A stretch of 64,000 bases of DNA from NCBI GenBank assembly GCA_963514095.1, contig OY741270.1, forward strand, positions 20,674,156 through 20,738,155, read 5' to 3'. The stretch's first letter is position 1. Every line of letters begins with the position of its first letter. Below the pieces are notes generated by a model. The model searched no databases. It was not told the DNA's origin and worked only from the letters and a program-made list of their open reading frames with translations. Made by a program: the position numbers and the translations under genes. Source of the DNA: Eutrigla gurnardus. Taxonomy: Eukaryota; Chordata; Actinopteri; Perciformes; Triglidae. Of this stretch, positions 23,601 through 34,128 are shown piece after piece.

Positions 23601-25620
23601 AGTAAAAAAAAATAAGAATAAAAAGGAGGTCACTTAAATGTTTTGAGGCAGGGTAGAAGGAATGAAAGTGTTTGAAGACCAATGGGATAACTAGGCTGTT
23701 ATCTTTTATTTGTTTAGGGCAGGGACTAGATACACGTTGAGCCTCGTCGCCTACTCATGGCGTTATTTGTTTGCAAGAAAAAAAATGTACGTTACGTATT
23801 GAAATGTGCCGAGGAAGTTTCATGACCGTGGGACTTTTGAAACACGCTCTGCTATTTCAAAAGTGCATCGGCCCTTTCCCACTTCAACAGAGATTTCCTG
23901 CGTCCTCTGTGATCATGTGCAATAACTAAGAACACTTGATTTTCTTCAAATTAAAACAAGGGTTAACGACAGCAAATAGTAGACAACATTGTCAGTGAGA
24001 AAACACACTCAGCACCCTGGCTCCCTATCAGCAACATGTGCCCATATGAGGATTATTGCATGGTTACGATGTGCGTATTAAACCCCATCACCCCGCATCC
24101 AAGACACTCTACATTAGCCCGGGCCAGTTATGGACCAACAATCTGTCACATGAACTGGTCTTAATGCTGGATTAAAAAAAAAAAAGGGGAAATACACATT
24201 TCCCTGTCACTGAACAAAATGGGGAATTCTAGACACGTGACGTACGAATCCGAGAATACATACAGACTATAACTGTAATCAAGTTCACCTTGGCATATGA
24301 TAAGCCAGGTGGTAGCCTATTTCTCACTTTACTTATGTCCGGCTTATCCTCTCGACAGGCCTATTAGTGAGCACAGGCTCAAAGGGCAGGGGGTTAACAT
24401 GAGATTTGGAGACCCTGGCCTGTAACCCCTTTAGCTCTGCTGCAGTTCATCAACTCTAAAAAAGACTGCCGGGCCAGCAGGATGGAAAACAAAACAGACC
24501 ATATAAGAAAAAACAAAAAGCAGGTGTGATCCAATCCTCTCAGATTATAGAGCCTCTCAAATAATCCTTCAACAATAGGAAGCCTACGGTTTGCCACACC
24601 AACAGGAATAGCACAATATATTCACCAAATCACATTTCAGCGTGTCAAAGAGCTCTTTTTCCCCACCGGTCGTCCAGCTCTGACCTCTGACCTCCACCTC
24701 CTTCCCACAGTGACGTGAACAGGTTTACGTCCTGTGTCGCCTCGATGACAGTTGCAGTCGGACCAGCTGTTATACGGGTGTAACCACACAAAAAAGGAAA
24801 CCTGTCCAAATGCAACTAATGACTCTGGACTTTTTTTTTTTTAGTTCCCAAGGGTTAACAGAACAGTAAAACGCTGTGTTTACATTAATGTCTGCCACCG
24901 GCCTAGTCATTGTTTGACCGTGTAAAAGCTGCCCCTCTCCCAGCCACTGTGGAAGCCACTCATCCTTCCTTTTCACAAGCCAGGGGCCCCAAACACTCTC
25001 CAAACACTATCAACTATACCCACCCTCCCAAAAAAACACGTTTATACACACACACACACACCGTCTGGTCTTGTCTAGCTACAGCTGGACTGCGGTGGGG
25101 GGGGGGGGGGGGGGGGGGAAGACGTCACACTCAACATGGCAGGCAAAAGGGGACAGACAGCATTCACACGCAGTCACAGAGGCTCCTCTGTGGCTTATCA
25201 CGTCAAAACATATTTGAACGTGCCCCCGAACGCTGCTCCACACGCATACCAATGGAAATCACCAAGCATTTCGCCCACATGACCCACATATTGTTACTGG
25301 ACACACACTTTGTGCAGGCCCGTGGTGTGCGCTTGATTCCTTACCGGCATCCGCCCGGAGGATGATCTGATGGGTTTAGCCTCTGGCCCGTGGGGGGTTG
25401 AATACAGGCTGTTGGCTCTTTGTTCGGCCGCGGCGGTGTTGCAGATCTGGGTGAAGTAGCCGGCCGGTACCGTGCTCATCGGCGGGCTGGACAGTCCGGT
25501 GCTGAAGAACTCGGTCTTCACCGCTCCGCTGGGCAAAACCCTCATCTTCTGCTGGGGGCAAGGCAGCCCCACTACCGGCCGACCCGACGCCGGAGAGACG
25601 CCTTTAGGCATCCGCATCAT
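17334..25620 (-). CDS. e2f2: e2f2, E2F transcription factor 2, complete; seven coding exons
   Basis: E2F2 binds TTTSSCGC sites with a DP partner, activates S-phase genes and is held in check by RB. Exons 25345-25620, 20338-20437, 19513-19732, 18652-18813, 18424-18538, 17988-18294 and 17334-17608 join in frame to 1455 nt, 484 residues plus stop (human E2F2 has 437). Visible parts: PHGPE near residues 75-80 as in human E2F2; cyclin A-binding/NLS motif AKRKLDLE at 93-100; winged-helix DNA-binding domain about 129-197 with KKFVGLI and VQKRRIYDITNVLEG; dimerisation region with leucine heptads in exon 4; marked box with YVTYQDIR; acidic C-terminus 454-484 with RB-binding core DDYLWSLEDSEGVSDFFD. 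The intron between exons 4 and 5 is AT-AC. The C-terminus and neighbours asap3 and id3 make it E2F2 rather than E2F1 or E2F3. ATG at 25618-25620 is followed at once by a second ATG. Confidence 0.95.
17988..18294 (-). CDS. e2f2: e2f2 coding exon 6
   Basis: 307 nt after acceptor TTGCAG (a CAGCAG tandem acceptor could remove the first codon). It encodes GSLQIYLKSKNGPIEVYLCP then a proline-rich linker. The end is set by phase: donor GTATTT at 17982-17987 and donor GTGAAA 6 nt earlier both leave phase 1, so the last two codons are uncertain. Confidence 0.85.
18424..18538 (-). CDS. e2f2: e2f2 coding exon 5 (marked box)
   Basis: 115 nt, entered after an AC intron end and left at donor GTAAGA in phase 0. 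It encodes LGYVTYQDIRSIGSLRDQTV then IAVKAPADTKLEVPDTAA, the E2F marked-box core. Confidence 0.95.
18539..18651 (-). other. e2f2: Minor-spliceosome (U12-type, AT-AC) intron of e2f2
   Basis: On the minus strand the intron begins ATATCCTTTA and ends CTGTAC. The coding frame NKR-LGYVTYQDIR is restored only with these borders. CCCTTGAC, close to the U12 branch consensus, puts the branch A at 18552, 13 nt from the 3' end, within the usual 10-20 nt. The intron is only 113 bp long. AT-AC introns at this place are known in the E2F family. Confidence 0.92.
18652..18813 (-). CDS. e2f2: e2f2 coding exon 4 (dimerisation region)
   Basis: 162 nt after acceptor TATTTAG. It encodes a glycine-rich linker, then ALRKELGDLERVERSLDELI and AQLKQLTEYEDNKR. 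It ends in phase 2 at AAAAG followed by ATATCCTT, a U12-type donor and not a GT donor. Confidence 0.92.
18974..18987 (+). promoter_or_regulatory. CTCF-like motif in e2f2 intron 3
   Basis: CCACTAGAGGGCAG agrees with the whole CTCF core CCASYAGRKGGCRS. A motif match alone does not show binding. Confidence 0.4.
19513..19732 (-). CDS. e2f2: e2f2 coding exon 3 (DNA-binding domain)
   Basis: 220 nt, acceptor TCTCAG and donor GTAAGT. It encodes PKSPGERTRYDTSLGLLTKK, LDLNWATEVLEVQKRRIYD and ITNVLEGVQLIRKKSKNNIQW, the E2F winged-helix domain with the RRIYDITNVLEG signature. Confidence 0.97.
20078..20130. repeat. Fragment of a dispersed teleost repeat ('agggctgggtgatatgg')
   Basis: AGGGCTGGGTGATATGG followed by AAATCACATATCATATATGG resembles one end of a very common fish mobile-element family. 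No matching inverted end was found nearby, so it looks truncated. Confidence 0.35.
20338..20437 (-). CDS. e2f2: e2f2 coding exon 2
   Basis: 100 nt, acceptor TCTAG and donor GTGAGT, leaving in phase 1. It encodes AKRKLDLEDPLYLPEF then RTPKGKG and PSPR. RKLDLE is the cyclin A-binding motif of E2F1-3. Confidence 0.92.
24681..24693. promoter_or_regulatory. DR1-type nuclear receptor motif in e2f2 intron 1
   Basis: TGACCT, one-nucleotide spacer, TGACCT. A motif match only. Confidence 0.3.
25097..25118. repeat. Poly-G tract (about 22 nt)
   Basis: Uninterrupted G on the plus strand in e2f2 intron 1, near exon 1. Confidence 0.85.
25345..25620 (-). CDS. e2f2: e2f2 coding exon 1
   Basis: 92 codons starting MMRMPKGVSPASG, with A at -3, ending SSGRMP before donor GTAAGG. 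It contains MSTVPAGYFTQ and TPHGPEAKPIR, which parallel the human E2F2 N-terminus. Confidence 0.92.
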
Positions 25621-26188
25621 TTTTCCCTGAGTAAACTAAATTTAACCGGATTGGTCAAGCTGGAAGCTAATCACACACACACACACAACGCTGCTAAATC
25701 GCCCCCCTTGTTACTATACGTTGCTGCTGCTGTTGTGTGTTTCGTATGAACATACGTGTCAAACCGGCCAGTATAATAACAAAATGAGTCAATAGCAACT
25801 GAAATCAACCTATCGCATTCAAGACTGCGTGGAAGAGACGTATTTCCTTAAATATCCGCCAGTAAACACAGCTAGACTCGTCCGTGTTTTTGTTATCCTT
25901 TGTCCGGTAACAAGAGTGCGGAGGTAACTTGCTCTACAAGTTACGAAAAAGAAACTGCCGGTTAAATAAATAATCTACTTAAGACATATCGTATTTTAAA
26001 GTCCGGTACCACAAGGAGTTCAGCTCTCATTGAGATCAAGGTTCCACCGCGAGATTTTGAGATTTATTGTGACTCCCTCTTGATGCGGAATCCGACCCGG
26101 TCTGTGACTCCTGTCCGTCCACCTCCGAGCTCCGCTCTCCATACAACAGGACAAGAGCAGGAGAAGAACGGCTTCTCTTTTTTTTTTA

Positions 26189-26280
26189 CCGCCAAACTTC
26201 GTCCCGCGAAATTCAGATCTCCCGCGGTTAGAACCCGCCTGTGATTGGCTGACGGCACGTTCGGCTTGTCATATTTGCAT
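26189..26280 (-). promoter_or_regulatory. e2f2: e2f2 promoter with E2F, CCAAT and octamer motifs
   Basis: About 570-660 nt upstream of the e2f2 ATG, read on the minus strand: TTTCGCGGG (26203-26211), a consensus E2F site; TTTGGCGG (26189-26196), a second E2F-like site; a CCAAT box (26244-26248); and the octamer ATTTGCAT (plus strand 26273-26280). No TATA box is evident. The E2F1-3 genes are known to be self-regulated by E2F in mammals, and these sites suggest the same here. The start site was not located. Confidence 0.6.
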
Positions 26281-26299
26281 AAAACAGTTGTAGACGGAT

Positions 26300-29200
26300 A
26301 GGGCTGGTATTCTTAAAGAGACAGTAGCACAATTTCGGGACATAATGTTCCACAAGGCTTTGTAGCTGGAGACAATGGCCACTTAGTATTTTGAATTGAA
26401 CGAGACAAGTCCTTATAATCAGACAATATAATAAGAGTTGTAACTAACACACTTTTTAGTGGATATCAATGGCCATGATAAGCAACAATTAACGCACATA
26501 TTGCATAAGCTTCCTTTCAAATATGGATAATTACATATATATATATGTCATGTGCAGATCAATTTTAAATTCCTGTTTTAAAATTAAAAAAATAACTTAA
26601 TATTAATTTGAAATATGTCTGAAACCTAATCTTGAATCTAATCATGAGTTAGGTCTAGCCTCAGGGAAGAAGTGGAGCAACCAGATACAGTGCATGCATT
26701 TTTCAAATAGTGTGGAACTGTTATCTTTATGTTACTTTGGAAACATTCCCATTTAAATTAAAGGGGGCTTTTGGATAATAAATCATACAAAAAAATATTA
26801 TTATACATCATTTCTACATAAAAGAACAATCTCATTGTGCATGGGAACCATAGACAAACTTGCTAAAAGCGTATTGTGGACTGGTTGATGCAAGGTGTCA
26901 CTGGGGATGGTTTGTAGATGATAATTGGATTCATTCAGCACCACTCTTGCTTATTGGCTCAGAGGAGATATTGAAAGAAAACAACCCCTCCCCCACCCAT
27001 AGCTACCAGACCCAAGCCATATGACTTGACCCCCATTGGCTAAGGCAGAGCGGACTCCCATCCAAAGAAATCACTATTGTCATGCCTCCATTTAGTTTAA
27101 AATCATTGAACTATATTAATTTTCTGAATGCAAGATAACGTAGATGCTCAATAAAGCCCAGAATGACTTCATATACAATATGGATCATGGGTGAGGGGGG
27201 AAAAACATACTCATTGTTTACTTATTACAATGGATAAGATCATTCTTAATGGTCTGGTGGTTGAGACATTTTCCTTGAATATCACATGATATTGCAACAT
27301 TTAACAGATGTCAGAGACAAAAAATACCAGCAGAATTTCCTCTTTTTACAAAATGTAGTACAACTCATTCGAGGTGATGCATCGCCAACAGTCATATGAT
27401 AGAATATAGATAGAATTTGCACATAAAATGACCTGACTAAAGGTCATATGGGAATCCAATAGTGCAAAACATTTCCTGATTAAAGTCCACAAAATACCAC
27501 TAGGGGCTCACCGACTGCCAGACAAACATAAACATAAACAGCAATGACAATGGGCTTCTGACATATTCCGAAATTTGTTCATGACACAAAACAAAATGTA
27601 CTCAGTAATCTGTTTTGTATCAAACTGATCTGGATTTGTTGCAAGGTCAAAGGGTTGCATTTATGTATCAAAGCAGCATTTGACCTGCAGGAGTTCATTT
27701 TCAGATCCAAAGCAACAAGCTGCTCCTGTGGTCACAGCGAGTACTTACAATCCTGAGATGTGCGACTCAACACTCCCATCTTGTGGTGTGAACTGGTATC
27801 TGTTCTTCAGTACTGAAGCCTAAAGCATTGTTTCTGGTTTATCTTCTAACTGGTTCTCTGGATCTTTCAATTAAAAGGACACCATTGGTTAAAATATCCA
27901 ATAGATTCTAACTAAAATGAATGAAGCAGATACAATATCATGAACAGGGGTCTAACGCAGTCTAACAGAATTATGCCCTTTGTTGTTGAATTAAATGAGC
28001 TTAGATTCAACTGTATTGTCATTGCATACTGAGACAATGGAATGCAGTTTAGAATCTTACCAGAAAGGCAAAAAGCAGTAAAACACAGGGCAATGCACAT
28101 ACTGTATGCATTGTGCTAATATATAGATATTATTAAAAAATAATATACAGTAAGTGACATGAATATGCTTGATTGAACTTGTACAGGAAGAAGCCCAAAT
28201 ACATAGTGCAAGAGTAAAATTGTGAATAATATAGTAGTATAAATATGAATACGCTATTGGTGACAGTATGGTTTAAAGTTTAAGTTTAAATGTAAAGGCT
28301 GTAAGAACATATATAGTTCAGGTAAGTGTATATACAGTTGTAAGTTAACAATTCACACAGTTCAACGCTCCTTCAGCAGTTGGAGAGATACATTAATAAA
28401 TCATTTTTTTAAACAAGTTCACAAATTAGTTATTTATTGCAAAGCGACGTGGAATTAAATGCAATCTCTATAATATTCATACCATGTCTGAAGTGCTCCC
28501 TTAGCTTTAAAATTCTGTGTCAATAACACATTTTTACCACTAGATGGAGTAGCAACCTCATTATTCGCAGCATGAAGGTGAAAACTGGGTCGCTTGTACA
28601 CTTCTTCCAACATATTAGAGATTGAGATTGTTTTGTTTCGTGTCTTTTTTAAAAGTTTGGTTAAAAAAAATCCCAACAAGATTCTTTATTGTTGCTGGAG
28701 ATCCAGGTGAGGCACTGGTCGTATGTGCCAACATGTAACGCCTGCAATTCCAAATGACCCCACAAGGTGGAGTGGTTTGCTCAGCTTTTCAGACAAGCCA
28801 TTCATTTAGCAAACTGCCCATGTATCATTAAACAGTCAATACATTACATGAGAGAAGCTTCTACTCTCACATCATAGGCCTGTAAAAGGTATTGCATAAG
28901 TGTTCATAGATTTGAATACATGCTACATTACAGGTGATGCTCCTCATCCTCAAAGGTCAAGACAACACATTTAACACATGCTGATCTGGCGTCATGAACG
29001 TTCAGTGCCTTTGAGATTCATGAATGATCGGAATGGTTGTTTTCTCACCACGCAACATCCTCTCTTCTTACACCATTTCGGAAATTCAACTACGTATAAC
29101 TGGTGGGAACTCATTCTTTGGAAAATTAGAAGTACTTACAGGAAACTCCCTTCGTTTGATTTCCAACCACTCGACCTCAAGATGAGCACATCCTGTTTTA

Positions 29201-29320
29201 TCAGCATTATATTGTCATCCAGAGTTGAAAAGTCATGTCAGTGTTACCTTTATTTTCCGAAACAACATATCTAGCATTCGTACTTATTCGTTATTCCACA
29301 AATACCATAAAGGCCAAACG
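26300..29320. other. Intergenic region between e2f2 promoter and id3 3' end
   Basis: AT-rich, no supported gene. A stretch at about 27995-28370 looks like decayed dispersed repeat. The remaining open stretches are short and unrecognised. Confidence 0.6.
28000..28060. repeat. Possible dispersed repeat remnant ('tattgtcattgcatactgagacaatg')
   Basis: CTGTATTGTCATTGCATACT followed by GAGACAATGGAATGCAGTTT resembles the 'ttattgtcatt...caacgaaat' tails common in fish genomes. The family is uncertain. Confidence 0.3.
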
Positions 29321-30122
29321 GTTTCAATTATTATTTTTTTTATTTAATTACATAAGAACATACATACAACATACATACAAAGCAAACTTTATAATAAAGA
29401 GTTTATGAAACTCACCGCACATTTTTGTCTGTAGAAATAACACATCCCTACAAACATTTACAATTAACTCTAGTATAGAGTTCTGATTATACCTAAGGAA
29501 ACCCAAACTCCCATTCAGAAAAAAAACAACCAAATTGACTCACATCCATACATATCCACAGCAGATATGTACACATTCGTATGAAGTTGTAACAGTCTCC
29601 GGATCATTAAAAAAAAATCAGATTAGAGGGGGGCGGTGAAATAATACAGGAATAATGATGTGAGACGATGTGAGACTTGGTGTGGAAAGGGGTTCAGGTT
29701 GCGTGTGGAGTTCGACCCACATTACGTTGTTTTGGAATGTAACACACATTTAAAAAAAAAAGGAAAATAAAACAACAATGTACCAATGTTTCTACTTCTA
29801 CCTATAGGGGATCCCAGGTTGTTTTTTTGGAGAAGGGCATACAAAGCCGGTCACTTTCAATTTTCAATCCGGGCTTCTGCTTTGGTGTGTTGATTTGTCT
29901 GTCCACGGGCCAAAGAATGAGTCTCTGTTTTCTTGCTCATGCACCACCGTTGATCCCCACTCATCTAGGAAACAGTCCACTTTTTTCTGTCTTTTCTTCT
30001 TTTTAAACCCTCCACTTCCCTCCTCCTCCTCCTTCTTCTTCTCTCCCAAATACCTATCCCACCCTTTCTGCCCCTCTTGTCCTCTTGCCCGGAGTGAAGT
30101 GGAGACATGTGTTTCCCTGCAC
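29320..30122 (-). other. id3: Putative id3 exon 3 (3'UTR)
   Basis: Acceptor CATGCAG precedes 30122 on the minus strand and pairs with the donor GTATGT at 30527-30532 downstream of the stop codon. A third, untranslated exon is also present in mammalian ID3. The 3' end is inferred from AATAAA at 29339-29344. Confidence 0.5.
29339..29344 (-). terminator. id3: Candidate polyadenylation signal of id3
   Basis: AATAAA on the minus strand about 1.2 kb of genomic DNA downstream of the id3 stop, at the end of the inferred 3'UTR exon. Confidence 0.45.
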
Positions 30123-30553
30123 CTGCATGGAGAGAAAGGAAGAAAAGTGAAGTCAGATCTCTCCCTCTCGCCCTCCCTCCCTCCCCTCCCTGCAGAGGAG
30201 AGCAGACAGACTGGCGCCTAGCATGGAACTTTCATTAACCCCAGGCAGATAGCAATGAATCCGCTACACATTCACTGGCCTGTCTAATTGGCAACCGTGG
30301 TTAATGCGGAGGGCAAGGAGACCTTCGCCTCCACAATGCCCACACTATTCTCACTGCTATTAAAAGATTTATTCTACAGTTATTTCATTTTTTCAAAGTC
30401 AAGACAACACACTGGTGGAATTCTATACGAGTGGCCCCCAGACGAAGGAGTTCCCTTCGCGCATTAATCTTGTGATTGCAGTAACTCACGGGGAGACATT
30501 AGGAGAGGGATTGTTAAGCAATAAATACATACCGTGATCTGCCATCCTCGTCC

Positions 30554-30607
30554 TTAATGGCACAACCGCCCTTCCTCTTTGGAGAAATTGCGAGCGAGGT
30601 CGGCAGT
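30554..30607 (-). CDS. id3: id3 coding exon 2
   Basis: After acceptor CATTCAG it encodes TADLARNFSKEEGRLCH and stop TAA at 30554-30556. The ...CH terminus is shared with mammalian ID3. Confidence 0.93.
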   Translation of the reverse strand, partial: TADLARNFSKEEGRLCH

Positions 30608-31231
30608 CTGAATGGGGAGCAACAAGAAGCAGTGTTAGGAGGCTGACAAGCACTTTAGTCGGATCGCATGGAAACAAGAATAACTGCGGGGGTGTAAACA
30701 TGTTTGCCACATAATCAGAGAACAAGCATCTGTTATCACGAGTCGGGAATAATAGTGCAAAAAAAATGTGTTGCAAAGTGAACTTTCCAAAAATCCAGAT
30801 TGATTGATTTAAATTAAACGAGGCTATTATCTTTGGTAAATCAATACAGTCGTGTCAGCGTCTGGTGGTGTTAAAGGAAAAGCATCGGTCCACCCCCCCT
30901 CCACCGTTTTGCATCCCCATTCTCTACTGACCTTTATCGATAAGACCATCTCCGGCGTGGCCGTGTCCTCCGCCTCCAACGCGATCTGCAGGTCGAAGAT
31001 GTAGTCGATGACGTGCTGCAGGATCTCCACCTGGCTGACCGACTTGTTCTGCGGGATGCTCGGCACCAGCTCCTTCAGCTTGGAGTAGCAGTCGTTCATG
31101 TCGCACAGGGCGCCCACCGGCTCCTCCAGGCACGAGTGTTTACTCCGACTGATGGCGAGACTCTGCTCCGAAATGCAGCACACGGCCTTGTAGCAGCTCC
31201 TCATCGAGCGGACGGGACTGATGGCTTTCAT
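30554..31231 (-). CDS. id3: id3, inhibitor of DNA binding 3, complete; two coding exons
   Basis: ID proteins are nuclear helix-loop-helix factors without a basic region. They pair with E-proteins and block their DNA binding, holding cells in an undifferentiated state; ID3 is a direct BMP/Smad target. Exon 1 (30932-31231, 100 codons) and exon 2 (30554-30607, 17 codons plus stop) give 117 residues (human ID3: 119). The start MKAISPVR carries the CDK site SPVR at Ser5; CYKAVCCISEQSLAISR matches ID3, not ID1, ID2 or ID4; the HLH is residues 43-85 with YSKLKELVPSIPQNK and VEILQHVIDYIFDLQIALE; the C-terminus is TADLARNFSKEEGRLCH. Adjacency to e2f2 agrees with human ID3. The exon 2 end lies downstream of the stop with donor GTATGT at 30527-30532, only about 21 nt past the stop, too close to trigger decay by the usual rule. 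Confidence 0.96.
30932..31231 (-). CDS. id3: id3 coding exon 1 (HLH)
   Basis: 100 codons from ATG at 31229-31231 to AAG before donor GTCAGT, phase 0. It contains the whole HLH domain. If the intron is retained, the frame stays open for 34 more codons (stop at about 30827). Confidence 0.96.
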
Positions 31232-31391
31232 GACGAGAAACAGAAACTAAAAATAAAAACACACACCGACGTGATTCGTCTTGAGGTTGAAGTAGAAGCG
31301 ACGTTGTCGTGTGTTTTTCTTCCTCGCGTGGACTTCCTGTATCGTCCTCCTGAAAAGCTACAGTGCTCCGACGGCGAAGTACATTTAGGTC

Positions 31392-31478
31392 TTTATACGC
31401 TGCGCGCCCCGCGGACGGCCCCTTTTTCGCATCGCGCTCTGATTGGCCAGTGTGAAGAGCAAGCTCGTTCTGATTGGC
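31392..31478 (-). promoter_or_regulatory. id3: id3 core promoter: TATA box and two CCAAT boxes
   Basis: TATAAA at 31392-31397 on the minus strand, 161 nt upstream of the ATG, would set the start near 31365. CCAAT boxes on the same strand lie at 31442-31446 and 31473-31477, both as GCCAATCAG-like sites, in a GC-rich stretch. Confidence 0.7.
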
Positions 31479-31479
31479 T

Positions 31480-32960
31480 GGTATCACCTTGTGGAAGGGT
31501 TTGGAAAGAATGAGGAAATTAGGGGCTGGGATGCCTGAAGGGGATTGTCAATCAATTAGTCACCTCTTCCAGGTGGTGCTGCTCATTTGAAATAGAAAAG
31601 AAACATCTCAGCATCACAAGTTTCTAATGATCTAGTTAAAAGGGGGATGTTTTTAGTTCACAACTAGCTTACTGAACTCTCTATAGGAGCATTTCTAGAT
31701 ATGTATCACAGTTTTTACCTCACATTTAGACAGTTACAATTCCAGACAAATACTCCTGAAAAAGAGATACACGTGAAAGCTTACGGTGTCCTATTTGTAT
31801 TGATTATTGTAAATCCTTCATGGAAATGTGCTTTATGTCTGAGAGTTAATACCTTGAAAAAACTTTTACATGTTTACAATCAAACAGAATATATTCAAAA
31901 CTATAGACAGTTATTGTAATAGCTAATTATCTGTATAAGTATTCAATCAGTGTAGGGTATGTGCTTGGACACACTACTTCAAAAATAAAATAGTTGACAA
32001 TAGGATATTTATATAATATAGGTAAAAGGTCAGTGGAAGGCCAGCCTATTTTCTACATTAGTAAAATAGCTAAAAAAGTGTTATTGTGATGATCAATCAT
32101 TGAATGGGGGTTCATTGATTTATGTTTTGGTAGCTTACAGTCCTTCACTTATAGCCCTATTGTATTTAGTCAACAATGGTTCAAACTTGCACAAACATAT
32201 TAACTGTGCGCTTCATCCATCCAGCCACTTACTGCCAACATCGAACCCTCTTTTGGGTGAAACTGTTTTCACAAAAATACATTTCAATAGTTCCAAATGT
32301 TACTCAGTTCTAGTTTACATCAAAGCGCGTCCCGTTCTGCTCCTATTTGGGTCTTATTTTCCCCTTTTCTCACAATCCTGTTTTGTGGAGGAATGCAGGC
32401 CTGAGCCAGCTGTGTGTCCTATCCCGGCCCAGCTGTGTTGATCTAACGCGCCAGTCCCAGACATGCTGGCGCCAGCCTCCCGACGTCATCCATTCACCCC
32501 GACGCGCACTCCCCTCTTTGGCAGACGGCCCGCCCTCCCCCGTCTACCACCAGAGGGGAGAGCAGCGGAGGCGCTCGGAGATCCGATTGGACGAGCGAGT
32601 CCGTCACTCACGGACACGGATCGACGGTCCACCTCCACCCCCCACCCCCCTCCTCCAGTCTGCAGTTGCACTCCGGGAAAGTTGGAGGAAAACCTCTCCA
32701 AATACTCCGTAATTGTGTAATGATGAATGCGCCAACATGGCCTGGAGACGAATGCCTTTATTCAAAGTGACAGGAAAACAGTCGACATGCGATCATTATT
32801 AAAGCCTGGACAAAGTCTAACTTTACACTGTCCAGTCGTTTTCAGTGTACAGTAGTCACAAAGTGCTTAGCCTTAGCCGTGTGTTCGCCAGACATGTTGC
32901 AACCACTGTCTCACCATCTGAGATCCGAGGAACTATCAATTTTAGGTTAAATGGTAGGCA
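31480..32960. other. id3 upstream region
   Basis: No gene. The first kilobase is AT-rich. A CpG-rich patch at about 32320-32710 surrounds a bipartite Smad motif (32459-32473). Its position fits a distal promoter or enhancer of id3. Confidence 0.45.
32459..32473 (-). promoter_or_regulatory. id3: BMP-response element (GGCGCC-N5-GTCT) upstream of id3
   Basis: On the minus strand: GGCGCC, AGCAT, GTCT. This is the Smad1/5-Smad4 bipartite arrangement known from Id gene and Vent2 BMP-response elements. It lies about 1.1 kb upstream of the predicted id3 start, inside a CpG-rich patch. Confidence 0.55.
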
Positions 32961-33652
32961 ATTATCATATTTTGTTGTTGTCAAATTGTGATATGCTTCC
33001 TCACACGCAACAACAAGCGGGTGGAATAAAACACACTGTTTTAGGATGACGAGGAATCAGAAGCACATTACGCTTCTCCCTTATTTTCGGGCACATTTGT
33101 GCCTAAATGCGCACGGCTGGAGATATCCTCCCCATTATGCAGAGGTTTAACAGATGTTCAAGGCACTGCTTTCCTCCTGGCAATCACCCCCCCCCCCCCC
33201 CCCCCACCCCCTCCTCCTCGTGACCCTGCATGACGAGTCACTCAGCAGCCTCACTTTTAGAGCGAGCCACAAAATTGAACCGTGAGACAGGACTTCAGCC
33301 CAGTGCTATTTTAGAGATATATTGTGTGAGCGGCGCGCAATATCCAAACAAGACTTTGACCTCAAATATTTTTTTTTCTTAAACATGTCAAGGGGGAGTC
33401 GAATATTTCACTACATTTCCCAGGTCTGGTGGGAAAAGTAGAACTTGCTTTAGCCAAACTGAATGGCGAAATAGATTAAAGGGAGTGTACGTAAAACATG
33501 ATCCCATGTTGATGATCCGCAGAAAGCACTGAATGCGCAGTTATTTCTAGGAACTAGGGGCTATATTTCTAGGAAAATGCCAACAGAGTATTTTCCTCCC
33601 ATGACAGCGCTTGTCTGCAGATTCCAGAGTTCTCAGTGCGTAAAATCTTTGC

Positions 33653-33655
<3 letters not shown>

Positions 33656-33727
<72 letters not shown>
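33656..33727. repeat. (AC)n microsatellite, 72 bp
   Basis: Uninterrupted AC dinucleotides. Apparent open frames across it are artefacts of the repeat. Confidence 0.95.
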
Positions 33728-33729
<2 letters not shown>

Positions 33730-34104
33730 GGTAGTGTGTCTGGGCAAGGATCAGGTGCTTGTCGGAAAGGCCCCGGACACAATCGGGTCTCTCTTTCAAT
33801 GGATGGGAGAATTCCGAGCCTGGCGTCAGTGAGTCTGCCTCTCTCCCCGCCCTCCCTCTCCCTCCCTCCCCCTCCCTCCCTCCCTCTCCCCGCTCCTCCG
33901 TGCAGCTGGACGCAGACAATCAAGCCATCAACAATCGCCATGCATAATTAGCAGCGCCCCTCCTCTCTCCTCTTCTCTCCACTTCTCTCCACTTTCTCTA
34001 TCAAAATTTTCAAACCGGTATATTTTATTGACAGCCAAAGAAAGAAATATTATCTCATAATAATAAGCCAAAACATCTGTTCCACTTGTATGACCGAATG
34101 TGTT

Positions 34105-34128
34105 CCCCCCCCCCCCCCCCCCCCCCCC
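34105..34128. repeat. Poly-C tract (about 24 nt)
   Basis: Uninterrupted C on the plus strand. Confidence 0.85.

Larger units (their letters stand above)
20438..25344 (-). other. e2f2: e2f2 intron 1
   Basis: A 4.9-kb intron with no supported exon. It holds a small tandem duplication of TTTAGTAAAAAGGTCACC at about 22797-22833, a DR1 motif (24681-24693) and a poly-G tract (25097-25118). Confidence 0.7.

Noticed and set aside
26934..26950. RE1/NRSF half-site TTCAGCACC
   Set aside because: The second half of the element is absent.
31013..31513. 166-codon plus-strand open frame
   Set aside because: Antisense shadow of id3 exon 1 and its GC-rich 5' flank.
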